51,263 bases of DNA from contig JALOBP010000010.1 of the NCBI GenBank assembly GCA_023228295.1, positions 1 to 51,263 of the forward strand, given 5' to 3'. The notes under the pieces are model-generated. The model worked only from the letters and a program-made list of their open reading frames with translations. It was not told where the DNA came from and did not search any database. Both the position numbers and the translations under genes were made by a program. Every line of letters begins with the position of its first letter. Position 1 is the stretch's first letter. Below are positions 50,831 through 51,263 of the stretch, piece by piece. The stretch is from Methanoregula sp. Lineage in GTDB: Archaea; Halobacteriota; Methanomicrobia; Methanomicrobiales; Methanospirillaceae.

Positions 50831-51263
50831 CATTGTTGTTTTTTGTGGACTTGCGATGCTTCTCCTCCCTGCTTCGCAGGGAGTCGCTCGGCCGTCTACC
50901 GAGGCCTCGCTGGGCAAGGTTCTGTAATGTTGATTGCAGGAAAGTACCAAACCGTGAAATCCCCTGTCCACGAGGGTGTGTTAGGCCTCCAAACTCTTGT
51001 GAAATCATCTCCTTGTAAATCGCTCTGATTGGCGAACGGAGCCCATTTTGAAAAACGGGTTTTCTGATACTCGCGTTTTTTTGCGAATTACAGAGTACGG
51101 TTTTGGAACGAAGGCCATTTAGACGTTTTTTTGTGCATACGGGGGGTATTTCAGCCCCTAAAAAACGCCTAATTGTTGCCTTTTGGATGGTCATGAGATG
51201 GTAATCCTGTGGAAAAGGATGGCCGGAGAAATGGCGGGGGTAGTGGGAGACCCCCCCCTGACA
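50815..51263. other. Right-end intergenic region, no supported gene
   Basis: Apart from the terminator and the hairpin no feature is supported. Several open frames are rich in Arg, Ser and Cys and look like chance. The region holds repeated GTTTTTTTG-like words and a GGGGGGTATTTCAGCCCC imperfect inverted repeat near 51142-51159. The window ends here. Confidence 0.5.
50865..50883. repeat. Perfect hairpin after tmk
   Basis: CTCCCTGC-TTC-GCAGGGAG has perfect 8-bp arms and a three-base loop. It belongs to a GC-rich block extending to about 50930 that looks similar in style to the dispersed repeats. Confidence 0.55.

Noticed and set aside
51040..51263. Similarity between the right end and the left end of the window
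   Set aside because: Only short poly-T and GTTTTTTTGTGC-like words are shared; too weak to claim a repeat.

Overview
The window looks like chromosomal DNA of a methanogenic archaeon of the order Methanomicrobiales, close to Methanoregula or its relatives. The reasons are a methanofuran biosynthesis gene (mfnB), an archaeal-type MetRS with a C-terminal tRNA-binding domain, a tRNA-Phe without encoded CCA, archaeal TATA boxes about 25 to 35 nt before several start codons, GGAGGTG-type ribosome binding sites, many PAS-domain sensors, and bacterial-like DnaK, Lon and DinD genes of the kind often found in this group. All names come from motif recognition by eye; no database search was run.

Layout. 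0.85-8.3 kb: an SLC13-type permease, an archaeal riboflavin-pathway reductase, a membrane PAS histidine kinase with a single-domain response regulator, a small NTF2-like protein and a CPA2 cation/proton antiporter. 8.4-10.8 kb: tRNA-Phe, a DHH phosphoesterase, a GC-rich hairpin repeat, then an AT-rich island with a small membrane protein. 10.9-15.0 kb: a secreted four-repeat PEGA-like protein, another secreted protein, and a leftward group with a Roadblock/LC7 protein, two V4R-like proteins and a 93-residue protein. 15.1-24 kb: an HTH-PAS regulator with a kinase-like tail, a cysteine desulfurase-like enzyme, MetRS, MsrA and decayed gene fragments. 24.2-28.3 kb: a five-PAS histidine kinase with a receiver/PadR response regulator.

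28.8-41.7 kb is a stress block: two Hsp20 proteins, GrpE-DnaK-DnaJ, a broken ATP-cone gene, superoxide dismutase, a small wHTH protein, a ferredoxin, CooC, the Ni-CO dehydrogenase CooS and a bacterial-type Lon protease. A promoter-proximal element of about 50 bp, GTTTCA-N6-GTTTCA followed by CTGG/CTGA and CCTAT, precedes grpE, sod and cooS, and a partial copy precedes the second hsp20. This suggests one regulator controls heat-shock, superoxide and CO-dehydrogenase genes. A different site, TTAGTTAGGT, lies in front of both lon and the adjacent marR gene.

41.7-51 kb: the MarR regulator, a cupredoxin lipoprotein, small histidine-bearing membrane proteins (one frameshifted) and a YedY-like molybdopterin protein form a likely extracytoplasmic redox module. 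They are followed by two fluoride-channel genes with a DUF190 gene, dinD, sixA, guaB, mfnB, a HisA-like protein and thymidylate kinase. Several GC-rich dispersed hairpin repeats sit between operons.
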